From assembly GCA_977017575.1 (NCBI GenBank), contig CDRNVI010000035.1, positions 1-64,000 of the forward strand: a stretch of DNA of 64,000 nt, written 5' to 3'. Positions 19,476-29,489 of this stretch are shown one piece after another. The stretch comes from Paramoeba atlantica. Lineage: Eukaryota; Discosea. Below the pieces are notes generated by a model, which did no database searches, was not told the DNA's origin, and was given only the letters and a program-made list of their open reading frames with translations. Position 1 is the first letter of the stretch, and every line of letters begins with the position of its first letter. A program made the position numbers and the translations under genes.

Positions 19476-19827
19476 TCATTTTCCGTGCGTTCAGTATCCT
19501 ACACTTCGCTATATACGTTGACAACGCCTGCGTAGCGAAAACTACGAAATTCAGTGAGCTTCGCAAATTGCTTCCCACTAACGACGCACAGGGGAACCCT
19601 ACGCGGGGTACGGCTCAGGCCCGCTCACGCGGGCCCTCGCCGTTTCGCGGCCGCGCGCACCCCCGCTCACGCGGGGGCCCCCGCGCGGCCAAAATGGGTA
19701 CTAAAATTTGTTATCAAGGTAGTTGGGCTTCGCAAATTGCTTCCCACGAATGGGTACTAAAATTTGTTATCAAGGTAGTTGGTCAAGATTATCAAGTAGT
19801 TATCAGTTGGGCCTTTCTTCCTCCTCC
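19476..19827 (+). repeat. GC-rich hairpin repeat, copy 7 (recombinant)
   Basis: Its left flank is that of the outer copies (TTGTTTGTTACTTATT) and its right flank that of the inner copies (CTCTAAGGTCCTGC). The roughly 820 bp that separate them in unit 2, including the left end of MITE-A, are missing. Confidence 0.85.
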
Positions 19828-20106
19828 CTCTAAGGTCCTGCAAATTTTTTACGGTCACAGGGTACGTTCGTTGAGAAATCAACGAACGTACCCCCAAGCC
19901 AAAATGTGAAAGAAAACGGAAAGTCAGAATTCAGACAAAAAAACAAAAAATTATTGAAATTAAAATGAAATTATATGTTTCATGCAACGTGTTTTCAACA
20001 GCCAATGGAAAAATTCGTTCAAAAACAAAAAGTTAAAAAAGTCAAAAAAAGTCAAAAAAAGTCAAAAACACCTTCGATGAAGATTCATCGAAGGTCCCCC
20101 CTAGCC
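19828..20106 (+). mobile_element. MITE-A right part, unit 3
   Basis: Right portion of MITE-A ending GGTCCCCCCTAGCC at 20106, followed by GTTGTTTC (20107-20114), the right-hand copy of the 8-bp duplication. The left terminus was lost by recombination between GC-rich repeats. A GTCAAAAA motif is expanded by one copy relative to unit 2. Confidence 0.85.
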
Positions 20107-20110
20107 GTTG

Positions 20111-20126
20111 TTTCTGTACCTTGTTG
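20111..20126 (+). other. Truncated SL relic at LINE-A 5' end
   Basis: TTTCTGTACCTTGTTG followed by ATTTCATTATATC and the LINE-A 5' UTR; the ATG follows 32 nt later. Confidence 0.85.
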
Positions 20127-20158
20127 ATTTCATTATATCTATTCTATTCAAAAACCGA

Positions 20159-23100
20159 ATGTTCACGCGTCAATTCACCTGCAGAGAACGCGACTACGAA
20201 GACCAGAATGTTGATTTCACCAGAGAAGCTAACAGGCATGAACTCGGATCATGGAACCAATTTGCCGCTAACGAAAAACTCACGAACAACAAGCCAAGTA
20301 CATACAACGATTTGCTTTATACAACAGGCATACCCGCACACACATCGAAAGAGTGGAACGAGAAACTAACACGCGTCGTGGAAGAGATAGGTGTAGGCAC
20401 AACGCCGGATCAAGGACACGATAAGCATCGAGACGAAGAGGACAGGTATTCCAGTGTGACAGCCTCTAAAACGCAGGAACCTCCAGTCATAAAGAAGCTT
20501 TCAAACGGAATGCAGCTGCGACCCAGAGCTTCTCCCAATTCAAGTCAGACACAAGAAGCTATTCGAATCAAATCTAGCCCACACTCGGGGTCAAAACACG
20601 AGAGAAAACTTAAACCACCACCATCAAAGCAGATAAAATGCACTGGAAGAATCCCACAACGCAAGGAAACCGTATCTGACTCATCTGAGAATTCCGACGC
20701 CAGCACCACATCGATAGAAAGCACCATGTCGGACATGGCAACGGATAGCGAAGATCACGGGGGAGACGCAGATATGTCAGCTGACGAGAACGACACGCAC
20801 ACGGATTTTCAAAAAGCACCAGACCAAATCCACCGTACGATTCGCTCTTGGGGAAAGGGAACGAAATGCAAGGTTAATTGGAAGTTTAGGAACACAGAAA
20901 CCTTGTATCAGTCGACGGGCGAAGTGATTGCAAGATGGTCAAGAAGGGGAAATGTACGCGTAAAGGTCCAGTATGCACCAGCGAACGGGGAGGGTCCAAG
21001 CGGAATTTTGCATCTCCCATCCTCCTACAAGATCGAGATACACGACCTACGAGCAACGGAGTTAACAAGAATCCCAATGAATGCAATACACGAAATCGAG
21101 ATCCCTGACGTTCCGGAAACAGACATGGGCAACGATCTAGACCCTCTGCCGTCTCTCGCCCACATCGACCCAGGTTTCGCAGTACACGTGATAGCAATCT
21201 TTCGGGCAATCATTCGAAACTACCCCAAACTTCAGTTGACGTCGGAGAAGACAGCCATGTGGCACAAATTTTTGAACGCGCCACGCGAATCCCTAGCAAC
21301 GGTGCAACAGGCAGTCACAAGAAAACAGAGCGCCCCAAGGAAGCAGAAACTACAACACGTCGAATGGGAATCAATGTCACAAGGGGAAAAAGAAGAAATG
21401 GAGGTAGACCGCAGATCCATCCGAAATGCCTTGAAAAATGCTCGAGCCAGCAACATCAGTAAAGCGACACGCATTCTTGACAACGTATATCTAGACTCAA
21501 CCCTAAGCATGGACGAAAAAGTCAAAAAGCTAAGACAACTACACCCAGAAGGAACACCCCTCTTAGCCACAACATCCGACTTTCCTCAGATTGGCGTGGT
21601 CGAAAAACACGAGATTATATCGGCAATAAGCAAACTTGCACCAGGAGCGGCCCCGGGACCTACAGGCTTAAGCGAAAGCATGTTGCATCTCCTTGCCAGT
21701 GACGAAGAATCATCGACAGCTCTATCTCACATGATACGCGATGTAATAAACGGGGAGGTATGCGAAACAGTCCGAACGAGATTAACAAGATGCCGACTTT
21801 TGGCCCTGAACAAACCCATGAACGGAGTACGCCCAATCGCAGTAGGAGAAACGCTCTTAAAAGTGTGTGGTACGATTCTCCTCCAAAGACACGAAGAAAA
21901 GATTAAAGACTTTTTCCATCCGGTTCAATGCGGTGTCCTGCAAAGAAACGCATGCGAAGGAATAGTTCACACCATAGCAAAAGAATATGAGGAGGGATAC
22001 ACCATCCTAGCAGTTGATTACGCGAATGCCTACAACACACCTACACGACAATCAATCTACGACGCCCTGAAGAAGTACAATATCTTCAAACCCTTCATGC
22101 GACTATTTGCCCTAGAGTACGGAGCTCCATCAGATTTTCTCTTCTTTGCGAACGACACTCTACATTCTACGATAAAAAGTACCTCAGGAGTACGACAAGG
22201 ATCAGCGCTCTCATCACTGTACTTCTGCGCCCTCATCCAGGATTCCCTGAAAGACATAGAAGAGCTCTTCCCAGAAGTCAAGGTAAGAGCGTACATGGAT
22301 GATATTACACTCTCCTCCCGCGATCCAGCTACGCTCGAAGCCGCATTCCTCCACCTACGCGAAGCATCAAACGATTTGGGACTGAAGGTCAACTTCTCAA
22401 AATGTGAATGGTTCAAAAAAGCGAGCGACTCAGCATACAATCAAGAGCAAACCCCGCAGTCGCTGCAAGATCTGGGAATGAGTGCAACGCATGAAACTAT
22501 CAAAATCTTGGGCGCGTACATTGGAAACGATCAGATCGTCAGCAACCTCCTAGTTCGCAAGCTAGAAAAACACAAATGTCTGTTTCGGCGACTTTATCGT
22601 ATGGGTCCCAGCAATCTCTCCCTCGCTATTCTGCAAAAGTGTACTAACCCCAGACAAGACTACCACATCCGAGTGCATAAACCCGACGCCTCTTTGGAAC
22701 TGGCGCAACAATTTGATACAGAAATCGGCAATATAGTTTCCCATTGGTTTCAGGCAAGAGGAGATTCATTAAGGCTAGCTTCATTGCCCGAAAAACTCGG
22801 AGGACTCGGCTTAACACCATCATGCTTGAAGCACAAATACTTCTACAGTGCGTCTCGTCGATCCATTGAAGAGCAAGGAAAATCTCTTAACGCTCCGGTG
22901 GAGAAATCGAAACACACTAAGAAGATTTCAGTGCTGCCAGAAGACAAATCAACAGCAAGCAAGATGGCTACGAAAGCAATCAGGGGAGAGCAAAAAATGA
23001 TCGCCGCTGAACTGCGAAGAAACAAAAAACTGAATGATATACTCGATCGCACGACAAATTCCCACAACCATCTGCACTCCACGAGCAACTATGTGAACCC

Positions 23101-23812
23101 CTATCTCTTCAGATATAGTGTCATGATGCGCCTAGGTTGCACGCCCCCCGAAATGCCAGACCTCATTCCATGCCCTGGATGCTCAACCGAACTGTCTGCA
23201 AGCAACGCCCTGCACCACGTAGCCGGATGTACACAATGCTCTGGAGTTAATGCTACAAGAAAGCACACACATCTTATTCGGTTCCTTGGGGAATTGTGCG
23301 CGAAAGCTGGTCTGCCGCACGTGCTCGAACCAAGAGTTCATACATCATTCTACTGCACGAAATGCAAGGCCTCCATCTCGGATGAAGCAGTTGAGAACCA
23401 TCCCTGTAAAGCGCGACGCATAAGATCAGGACCTGACCTTGGGATCATGTGGCCTACCATCGGAGAGGTGCTATACGACTTAACGGTAGTACACACATGT
23501 GCGCCAAGCCACATAAAATCAACTCCTGAACAACTGATGCAGAATGCTCTGGAAAGAAAGAACAAGAAGTATGTGGTGGAAAAGGGTATTCCAACGCAGG
23601 AATTTAGTTGCCTAGCGGTTACAGAGTTCGGACAACTCCATCAAAATACCAGGCGATTGTTGGAGTGCTTAGCGAAACGGTCGGAAAGAAATGTCAATGA
23701 AGTCAAGGAAGCGTTTCAGCTAGAGATTGAAAAGATGAACGCCTACACTGTAGCTAATCAACTGAGAAAGTACATGACACCAACTCAATGGCTGGGAGAA
23801 CTCCAACAATAA
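20159..23812 (+). CDS. LINE-A polyprotein: RT plus restriction-like endonuclease (intact)
   Basis: Uninterrupted 1217-residue protein of a non-LTR retrotransposon that nicks DNA and copies its RNA at the nick. ATG 20159 is chosen because it is the first ATG after the SL. N-terminus: GSWNQFAANEKL with STYNDLLYTTGIP (residues about 28-60), then a basic, disordered stretch. RT motifs: RPIAVGETLLK, VDYANAYNTP (motif A), SGVRQGSALSSLYF (motif B), VRAYMDDITLSS (catalytic motif C), VNFSKCEWF and ILGAYIG. C-terminus: CPGCSTELSASNALHHVAGC zinc knuckle, FYCTKCKASIS, then a PD-(D/E)XK endonuclease of the R2 type (SGPDLGIMW, VLYDLTVVHT, RKNKKY). No apurinic-type endonuclease. It lies inside LINE-B, its relative. 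All recognisable active-site residues are present, so it may be competent. Confidence 0.93.
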   Translation: MFTRQFTCRERDYEDQNVDFTREANRHELGSWNQFAANEKLTNNKPSTYNDLLYTTGIPAHTSKEWNEKLTRVVEEIGVGTTPDQGHDKHRDEEDRYSSVTASKTQEPPVIKKLSNGMQLRPRASPNSSQTQEAIRIKSSPHSGSKHERKLKPPPSKQIKCTGRIPQRKETVSDSSENSDASTTSIESTMSDMATDSEDHGGDADMSADENDTHTDFQKAPDQIHRTIRSWGKGTKCKVNWKFRNTETLYQSTGEVIARWSRRGNVRVKVQYAPANGEGPSGILHLPSSYKIEIHDLRATELTRIPMNAIHEIEIPDVPETDMGNDLDPLPSLAHIDPGFAVHVIAIFRAIIRNYPKLQLTSEKTAMWHKFLNAPRESLATVQQAVTRKQSAPRKQKLQHVEWESMSQGEKEEMEVDRRSIRNALKNARASNISKATRILDNVYLDSTLSMDEKVKKLRQLHPEGTPLLATTSDFPQIGVVEKHEIISAISKLAPGAAPGPTGLSESMLHLLASDEESSTALSHMIRDVINGEVCETVRTRLTRCRLLALNKPMNGVRPIAVGETLLKVCGTILLQRHEEKIKDFFHPVQCGVLQRNACEGIVHTIAKEYEEGYTILAVDYANAYNTPTRQSIYDALKKYNIFKPFMRLFALEYGAPSDFLFFANDTLHSTIKSTSGVRQGSALSSLYFCALIQDSLKDIEELFPEVKVRAYMDDITLSSRDPATLEAAFLHLREASNDLGLKVNFSKCEWFKKASDSAYNQEQTPQSLQDLGMSATHETIKILGAYIGNDQIVSNLLVRKLEKHKCLFRRLYRMGPSNLSLAILQKCTNPRQDYHIRVHKPDASLELAQQFDTEIGNIVSHWFQARGDSLRLASLPEKLGGLGLTPSCLKHKYFYSASRRSIEEQGKSLNAPVEKSKHTKKISVLPEDKSTASKMATKAIRGEQKMIAAELRRNKKLNDILDRTTNSHNHLHSTSNYVNPYLFRYSVMMRLGCTPPEMPDLIPCPGCSTELSASNALHHVAGCTQCSGVNATRKHTHLIRFLGELCAKAGLPHVLEPRVHTSFYCTKCKASISDEAVENHPCKARRIRSGPDLGIMWPTIGEVLYDLTVVHTCAPSHIKSTPEQLMQNALERKNKKYVVEKGIPTQEFSCLAVTEFGQLHQNTRRLLECLAKRSERNVNEVKEAFQLEIEKMNAYTVANQLRKYMTPTQWLGELQQ

Positions 23813-24260
23813 ACAAGTAGCAGCTGATTAATGCAACGAATATTAATATTACCGATCCAGCTAGCGCCTGTCCGAATACCAAACGTTTGTTTAATTCACC
23901 CCTTTTTTGTTTTTTTTTTCCAAACTCGAATACGTAAAGCAAAGATATGGAATAGCAATAACAAAAGGAAAAGGGGCTCGGTCCTTTTTGAGACTTTAAG
24001 GACAATACATCCGTTCCTCTCTTCTGTCCTTTTCTATGAGTTTACGATATGAAATTTAGGATACTATAACTGAAGTTCTTAATTTTGTGGATGGGGGGTT
24101 TTGCACGTCCTTTCCTAAGCATATTCCCCCATCCCCTGTTTATACACCCCTCGTTTATACACCCCCCATTTAAATATGTAAAGATGCATATGAACGAAAT
24201 TAGGATTATATTGTTTAATATCGTTCCAACTTTAAAACTAATACTCAAATATTTTTTTTT
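23813..24260 (+). other. LINE-A 3' region and unassigned AT-rich sequence
   Basis: 3' untranslated sequence of LINE-A, then AT-rich DNA. A stretch near 24035-24055 (TTTACGATATGAAATTTAGG) resembles the YR-element terminus near 40257. A T-run ends at 24260. No gene is supported. Confidence 0.5.
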
Positions 24261-24292
24261 AGGTAGTTGGTCAAGATTATCAAGTAGTTATC
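24261..24292 (+). repeat. 3' end fragment of GC-rich repeat at LINE-B junction
   Basis: Contains GGTAGTTGGTCAAGATTATC and AAGTAGTTATC, the last part of the GC-rich repeat, joined directly to LINE-B at ATGAAAGAG (24293). It marks the right border of the insertion in LINE-B. Confidence 0.8.
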
Positions 24293-26122
24293 ATGAAAGA
24301 GTACGAAGAGGGCTACACTATGCTAACGGTGGATTTTAAAAATGCTTACAACACCCCTCATCGCACCGCAATAGCAAACGCGCTCATTCAGCATCCGGTC
24401 TTCAAACACTTTATGAGGCTCTTTAACCTGGAATACGGAAAGCCGTCTGAGCTCCTCTTCTTCGCCAACAACTCTCTCCACACTATCATAGAAAGTTCGT
24501 CGGGGGTCCGCCAAGGGTCAGCGCTCTCCTCTCTGTATTTCTGTGCTTTATTGCAAGGGCCGCTAATGGAAGTAGCTAGTCTATACCCGGAAGTTCACGT
24601 CAGAGCATATCAAGATGACGTCACTATGAGCTCAATGAACCCCACGTCGCTTGAAGCAGCTTTTCTTCACTTGAGAGAACTCACGCAGGATATAAACCTC
24701 CAGATAAACTTCAACAAGTGCGAATGGTTTCAGAAGGCCACAAGTGAACATTCCGGCATCTCTGCTTTGAGCAAGATGGGGGTTACGGCTTGCGAAGGTT
24801 CAATAAAGGTGCTCGGGGGATACATCGGGGGAGATAAGATTGTCGAAACGAAACTGCTCGAAAAATTAAAGAAGCATGAATGTCTGTTTCGTAGACTGAA
24901 GCTCATGGGACCAAGCAATCTTTCACTTGCCATTCTCAAAAAGTGCACCTTACCCAGACACGACTACCACCTCAGGATTCATAGACCTGAAGCAACATTG
25001 CAACTGGCGCAGGTTTTTGATCACGAGATTGGCCAAGTTTTGAAGCTATGGTGTGGGGCGGGCAGAGAAGCTTTAAAACTTGCTGGGCTTCCCTGCAAAA
25101 TGGGCGGTCTTGGGATCACTTCGACTTTGTTAAAACATCGTTACTTTTTTGAGGCGTCACGGAAATCTATTGAAGAGCAAAATTTACTCACTAAAGCTCC
25201 GGTAGATTTCAAGAAATCTCATAAAAGCAGCAAGACTCAAGCAATCAAGGTTCGAAGCCAAGCTGCGCGAGTGCAGTTGAAGAAACAGATGGCAGGGGAG
25301 CACACTAAAGTGTTAGCGGAGTTGAACAGCATCCCTTCGTTAGAGCGGATTATAAAGCGCACAAAAGAATCCAACCTTCATTTAGACTCCATTAACAACT
25401 ACGTCAATCCTCATTTGTTTCGTTATTCCCTTATGATGCGCCTGGGCATTGAACTCCCCGACGCTCCAAGAGAAATATCATGCCCGGGTTGTGGCACGGT
25501 CGAGTCTCCAAGCGGCATAATTCCACATGTGGCAGGCTGTTCCCGGTGTTCAGGAATGAATTGCACGCGCAAACACTCTCACATAATCCGCTACTTGGCA
25601 GACTTATGCGCAAAGGCTCGACTCCCGCGTGCAATAGAACCGCGCACCCACGCTTCTTTTTACTGTACCAAGTGCAAGTGTGACATTTCTGCAGATGTGG
25701 CAGATGAACATCCGTGCCGAGCCCGTCGTATTCGCTCTGGACCCGACCTAGCTTTAATGTGGCCCAATGTGGGGGAGATTCTTTACGACGTAACGGTGGT
25801 CCATACGTGCTGTGCGAGTTATGCGAAGCAATCTAGCGCAGCTCTCCTTCAAGGAGCGATTGAAAGGAAAAACCGGAAATACGTGCAAGAGAAAGGGATG
25901 GACCCGGAATCTTTTCAATGCATCTCAATGACTGATTGCGGCCTGTTGCATGAAGAAACGAAAAGTCTCCTCAAGGCTTTGTCGAAAAGGGCGGACTGCG
26001 ATACTCAAGTAGTGCGTCAAGCCTTTCAGCTCGAAATTGAAAAATTCTCTGCTTATGCAGTTGTTTCTCAACTACGACAATACATTCCTGCCGTACAGTG
26101 GGTAGGAGGGCTTCGTTGTTGA
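24293..26122 (+). CDS. LINE-B 3' half: RT core plus restriction-like endonuclease
   Basis: 609 codons that continue LINE-B from where it breaks in units 1-3: the 5' half ends SIVHEL and this piece begins MKEYEEGYT, where LINE-A reads IVHTIAKEYEEGYT. RT motifs: VDFKNAYNTP (A), SGVRQGSALSSLYF (B), VRAYQDDVTMSS (C; YQDD where LINE-A has YMDD), INFNKCEWF, VLGGYIG. Zinc knuckle CPGCGTVESPSGIIPHVAGC, then FYCTKCKCDIS and the R2-like endonuclease (SGPDLALMW, ILYDVTVVHT, RKNRKY). It is more GC-balanced than LINE-A and clearly a different subfamily. It has no start of its own: the ATG is internal. Confidence 0.9.
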   Translation: MKEYEEGYTMLTVDFKNAYNTPHRTAIANALIQHPVFKHFMRLFNLEYGKPSELLFFANNSLHTIIESSSGVRQGSALSSLYFCALLQGPLMEVASLYPEVHVRAYQDDVTMSSMNPTSLEAAFLHLRELTQDINLQINFNKCEWFQKATSEHSGISALSKMGVTACEGSIKVLGGYIGGDKIVETKLLEKLKKHECLFRRLKLMGPSNLSLAILKKCTLPRHDYHLRIHRPEATLQLAQVFDHEIGQVLKLWCGAGREALKLAGLPCKMGGLGITSTLLKHRYFFEASRKSIEEQNLLTKAPVDFKKSHKSSKTQAIKVRSQAARVQLKKQMAGEHTKVLAELNSIPSLERIIKRTKESNLHLDSINNYVNPHLFRYSLMMRLGIELPDAPREISCPGCGTVESPSGIIPHVAGCSRCSGMNCTRKHSHIIRYLADLCAKARLPRAIEPRTHASFYCTKCKCDISADVADEHPCRARRIRSGPDLALMWPNVGEILYDVTVVHTCCASYAKQSSAALLQGAIERKNRKYVQEKGMDPESFQCISMTDCGLLHEETKSLLKALSKRADCDTQVVRQAFQLEIEKFSAYAVVSQLRQYIPAVQWVGGLRC

Positions 26123-26500
26123 AGCGGGGCTTTGCCTTTCTTCTGTCCGGGTCACCTTTTTCTAATGTTGGATGCCCGCCTTGAGTCTTTTGGATATTGA
26201 TTGGATTCTGGTCCTAATATAATTATTTGGTAGGTAATATTCCAATGTCCGGAAAATGAGTATGTTAAAAAAAAATGAGTATGTGCTGTTATAGAAGTCT
26301 TGAAAATTGTGAAGTATTTTCTGACATGTAATGTTATTTAAGTTATGGGCTACGTCTCTACTTCGTTGAATATTCAACGAAGCGCCGTCGGTTCGTTGAA
26401 CGATTCAACGAATGAGATTCCAAGCCGAGGCATTACGGATCAAAAGAAGACATGTCAATCAATTGAATTTTCAAATTATGACTGTCTCCAAAATAACCTC
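26123..26500 (+). other. LINE-B 3' region with two palindromes
   Basis: Non-coding. At 26362-26381 CTTCGTTGAATATTCAACGA(AG) and at 26392-26411 GGTTCGTTGAACGATTCAACGAA-type arms, the same palindrome family as in MITE-A, close to the satellite border. Confidence 0.6.
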
Positions 26501-28533
26501 AACATTCGGAGCGCACACTCACGAGTGCATAAATCCACTTTGGCGCACCGCTGCGTGCTGCACGTTGTCTCAGCTTTCGGTTTTCAGAAAAAGGCATATC
26601 AAAGTTTTGCGACTTCACGACTTCAATCGCGGCGATTTGCATGTGCGCTGCCTCGGATCGCGCAACGCAAATCCATCAACATTCGGAGCGCACACTCACG
26701 AGTGCATAAATCCACGTTGGCGCGCCCCTGCGTGCTGCGCGTGGTCTCAGCTTTTGGTTTTCAGAAAAAGACGTATCAAAGTTTTCTGACTTCACGACTT
26801 CAATCGCGGCGATTTGCGTGTGCGGTGCCTCGGATCGCGCAACGCAAATCCATCAACATTCGGAGCGCGCACTCACGAGTGCATAAATCCACTTTGGCGC
26901 GCCGCTGCGTGCTGCGCGTGGTCTCAGCTTTCGGTTTTCAGAAAAAGGCATATCAAAGTTTTGTGACTTCACGACTTCAATCGCGGCAATTTGCGTGTGC
27001 GGTGCCTCGGATCGCGCAACGCAAATCCATAAACATTCGGAGCGCACACTCACGAGTGCATAAATCCACTTTGGCGCGCCCCTGCGTGCTGCGCGTGGTC
27101 TCAGCTTTCGGTTTTCAGAAAAAGGCATATCAAAGTTTTGTGACTTCACGACTTCAATCGCGGTGATTTGCGTGTGCGCTGCCTCGGATCGCGCAACGCA
27201 AATCCATAAACATTCGGAGCGCACACTCACGAGTGCATAAATCCACTTTGGCGCGCCCCTGCGTGCTGCGCGTGGTCTCAGCTTTCGGTTTTCAGAAAAA
27301 GGCATATCAAAGTTTTGTGACTTCAATCGCGGTGATTTGCGTGTGCGGTGCCTCGGATCGCGCAACGCAAATCCACAAACATTCGGAGCGCACACTCACG
27401 AGTGCATAAATCCACTTTGGCGCGCCGCTGCGTGCTGCGCGTGGTCTCAGCTTTCGGTTTTCAGAAAAAGGCATATCAAAGTTTTGTGACTTCACGACTT
27501 CAATCGCGGCGATTTGCGTGTGCGGTGCCTCGGATCGCGCAACGCAAATCCATAAACATTCGGAGCGCACACTCACGAGTGCATAAATCCACTTTGGCGC
27601 GCCGCTGCGTGCTGCGCGTGGTCTCAGCTTTCGGTTTTCAGAAAAAGGCATATCAAAGTTTTGTGACTTCACGACTTCAATCGCGGCGATTTGCGTGTGC
27701 GGTGCCTCGGATCGCGCAACGCAAATCCATCAACATTCGGAGCGCACACTCACGAGTGCATAAATCCACTTTGGCGCGCCCCTGCGTGCTGCGCGTGGTC
27801 TCAGCTTTCGGTTTTCAGAAAAAGGCATATCAAAGTTTTGTGACTTCACGACTTCAATCGCGGCGATTTGCGTGTGCGGTGCCTCGGATCGCGCAACGCA
27901 AATCCATAAACATTCGGAGCGCACACTCACGAGTGCATAAATCCACTTTGGCGCGCCCCTGCGTGCTGCGCGTGGTCTCAGCTTTCGGTTTTCAGAAAAA
28001 GGCATATCAAAGTTTTGTGACTTCACGACTTCAATCGCGGCGATTTGCGTGTGCGGTGCCTCGGATCGCGCAACGCAAATCCATAAACATTCGGAGCGCA
28101 CACTCACGAGTGCATAAATCCACTTTGGCGCGCCCCTACGTGCTGCGCGTGGTCTCAGCTTTCGGTTTTCAGAAAAAGGCATATCAAAGTTTTGTGACTT
28201 CACGACTTCAATCGCGGTGATTTGCGTGTGCGCTGCCTCGGATCGCGCAACGCAAATCCATCAACATTCGGAGCGCACACTCACGAGTGCATAAATCCAC
28301 TTTGGCGCGCCCCTGCGTGCTGCGCGTGGTCTCAGCTTTCGGTTTTCAGAAAAAGGCATATCAAAGTTTTGTGACTTCATGACTTCAATCGCGGCGATTT
28401 GCGTGTGCGGTGCCTCGGATCGCGCAACGCAAATCCACAAACATTCGGAGCGCACACTCACGAGTGCATAAATCCACTTTGGCGCGCCCTTGCGTGCTGC
28501 GCGTGGTCTCAGCTTTCGGTTTTCAGAAAAAGG
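26501..28533 (+). repeat. 177-bp tandem satellite (about 11.5 copies)
   Basis: Monomers of 177 bp (59 codons) starting AACATTCGGAGCGCACACTC. The period is a multiple of three and stops are absent in one frame on each strand, giving long opposing open frames (for example 27348-28220 plus, 26853-27395 and 27730-28203 minus). These are satellite artefacts, not genes. One monomer at about 27320 lacks 9 bp (part of CTTCACGACTTC), which shifts the frame. Several GC-rich palindromic bits (TTGGCGCGCC) are conserved. Confidence 0.95.
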
Positions 28534-28842
28534 CATGAAAGTATACGATAATAATTTAACGTAGTGGAAATATTAAAAGGAGGAGAATATTGATAGAATA
28601 TCGTTTTACATTATTGTTAGATTCTTACTCGTTTTATTGCTAAAGGGATATTTTGTGGGTGGGTGCCGGCGAATTCCCACTCGTAAGTTAACAAGTAATA
28701 ATTTTATTCAGATGCAACCTTTATAGGAGTACAATGCGATTTCAAGGTATAAAGTCTGTGATAGCTGTAGGTCAATATATCATATTATATTTAATTTTTG
28801 TTATTTTACTACATAAAACAGTCAAATGTCCCGGAGGAAAAT
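28534..28842. other. 309-bp AT-rich insertion in the satellite
   Basis: Interrupts a monomer between AAAAAGGCA and TATCAAAG. AT-rich apart from a short GGTGGGTGCCGGCGAATTCC stretch; no coding capacity, no clear terminal inverted repeats. Origin unknown. Confidence 0.75.
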
Positions 28843-29157
28843 TATATCAAAGTTTTGTGACTTCACGACTTCAATCGCGGCGATTTGCGTGTGCGGTGCC
28901 TCGGATCGCGCAACGCAAATCCATCAACATTCGGAGCGCACACTCACGAGTGCATAAATCCACTTTGGCGCGCCCCTGCGTGCTGCGCGTGGTCTCAGCT
29001 TTCGGTTTTCAGAAAAAGGCATATCAAAGTTTTGTGACTTCACGACTTCAATCGCGGTGATTTGCGTGTGCGGTGCCTCGGATCGCGCAACGCAAATCCA
29101 TCAACATTCGGAGCGCACACTCACGAGTGCATAAATTCACTTTGGCGCGCCGCTGCG
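28843..29157 (+). repeat. 177-bp satellite, distal part (about 1.8 copies)
   Basis: Continuation of the array after the AT-rich insertion; it ends abruptly at a poly(T) run (29158). Confidence 0.95.
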
Positions 29158-29294
29158 TTTTTTTTTTTTTTTTTTTGAATCGCGGCATTGCCTCTATATT
29201 TTGACCCAGTAGACGAACCAAGTACATAGTAGGTCCATTGGGGGGGTATACGAGTTGAAAACAAGCAATCAAATTAGCAATTTGAAAATTTAGC
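29158..29294 (-). mobile_element. Short poly(A)-tailed retro-insert
   Basis: On the minus strand about 118 bp (from TAAATTTTCAAATTGC to GGCAATGCCGCGATTC) ends in a 19-nt poly(A) (29158-29176) against the satellite. The same sequence occurs at 39733-39840, where it is fused to a LINE endonuclease domain instead of a tail. It follows directly on the poly(A) of LINE-D. Confidence 0.7.
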
Positions 29295-29489
29295 TTTTTT
29301 TTTTTTTTTACTAAAAACTAGCAAACAATTCTACCCGAAATCCACCCGTAATCAAATCACTCCCGCACCAAAACTAAGACCCGTGACGGCACGTCGGTTA
29401 GTGACTTGGTACCCCCCCTTGCCCCCCTCCCTTTCGCAGAGAAACACCCTCCCCCCCCTGCGGCTGTTAAATGATTGGGGGGGACCGAA

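Noticed and set aside
26345-28536. Several 100-290 codon open frames on both strands
   Set aside because: They follow the 177-bp satellite exactly and overlap on opposite strands. Not genes.
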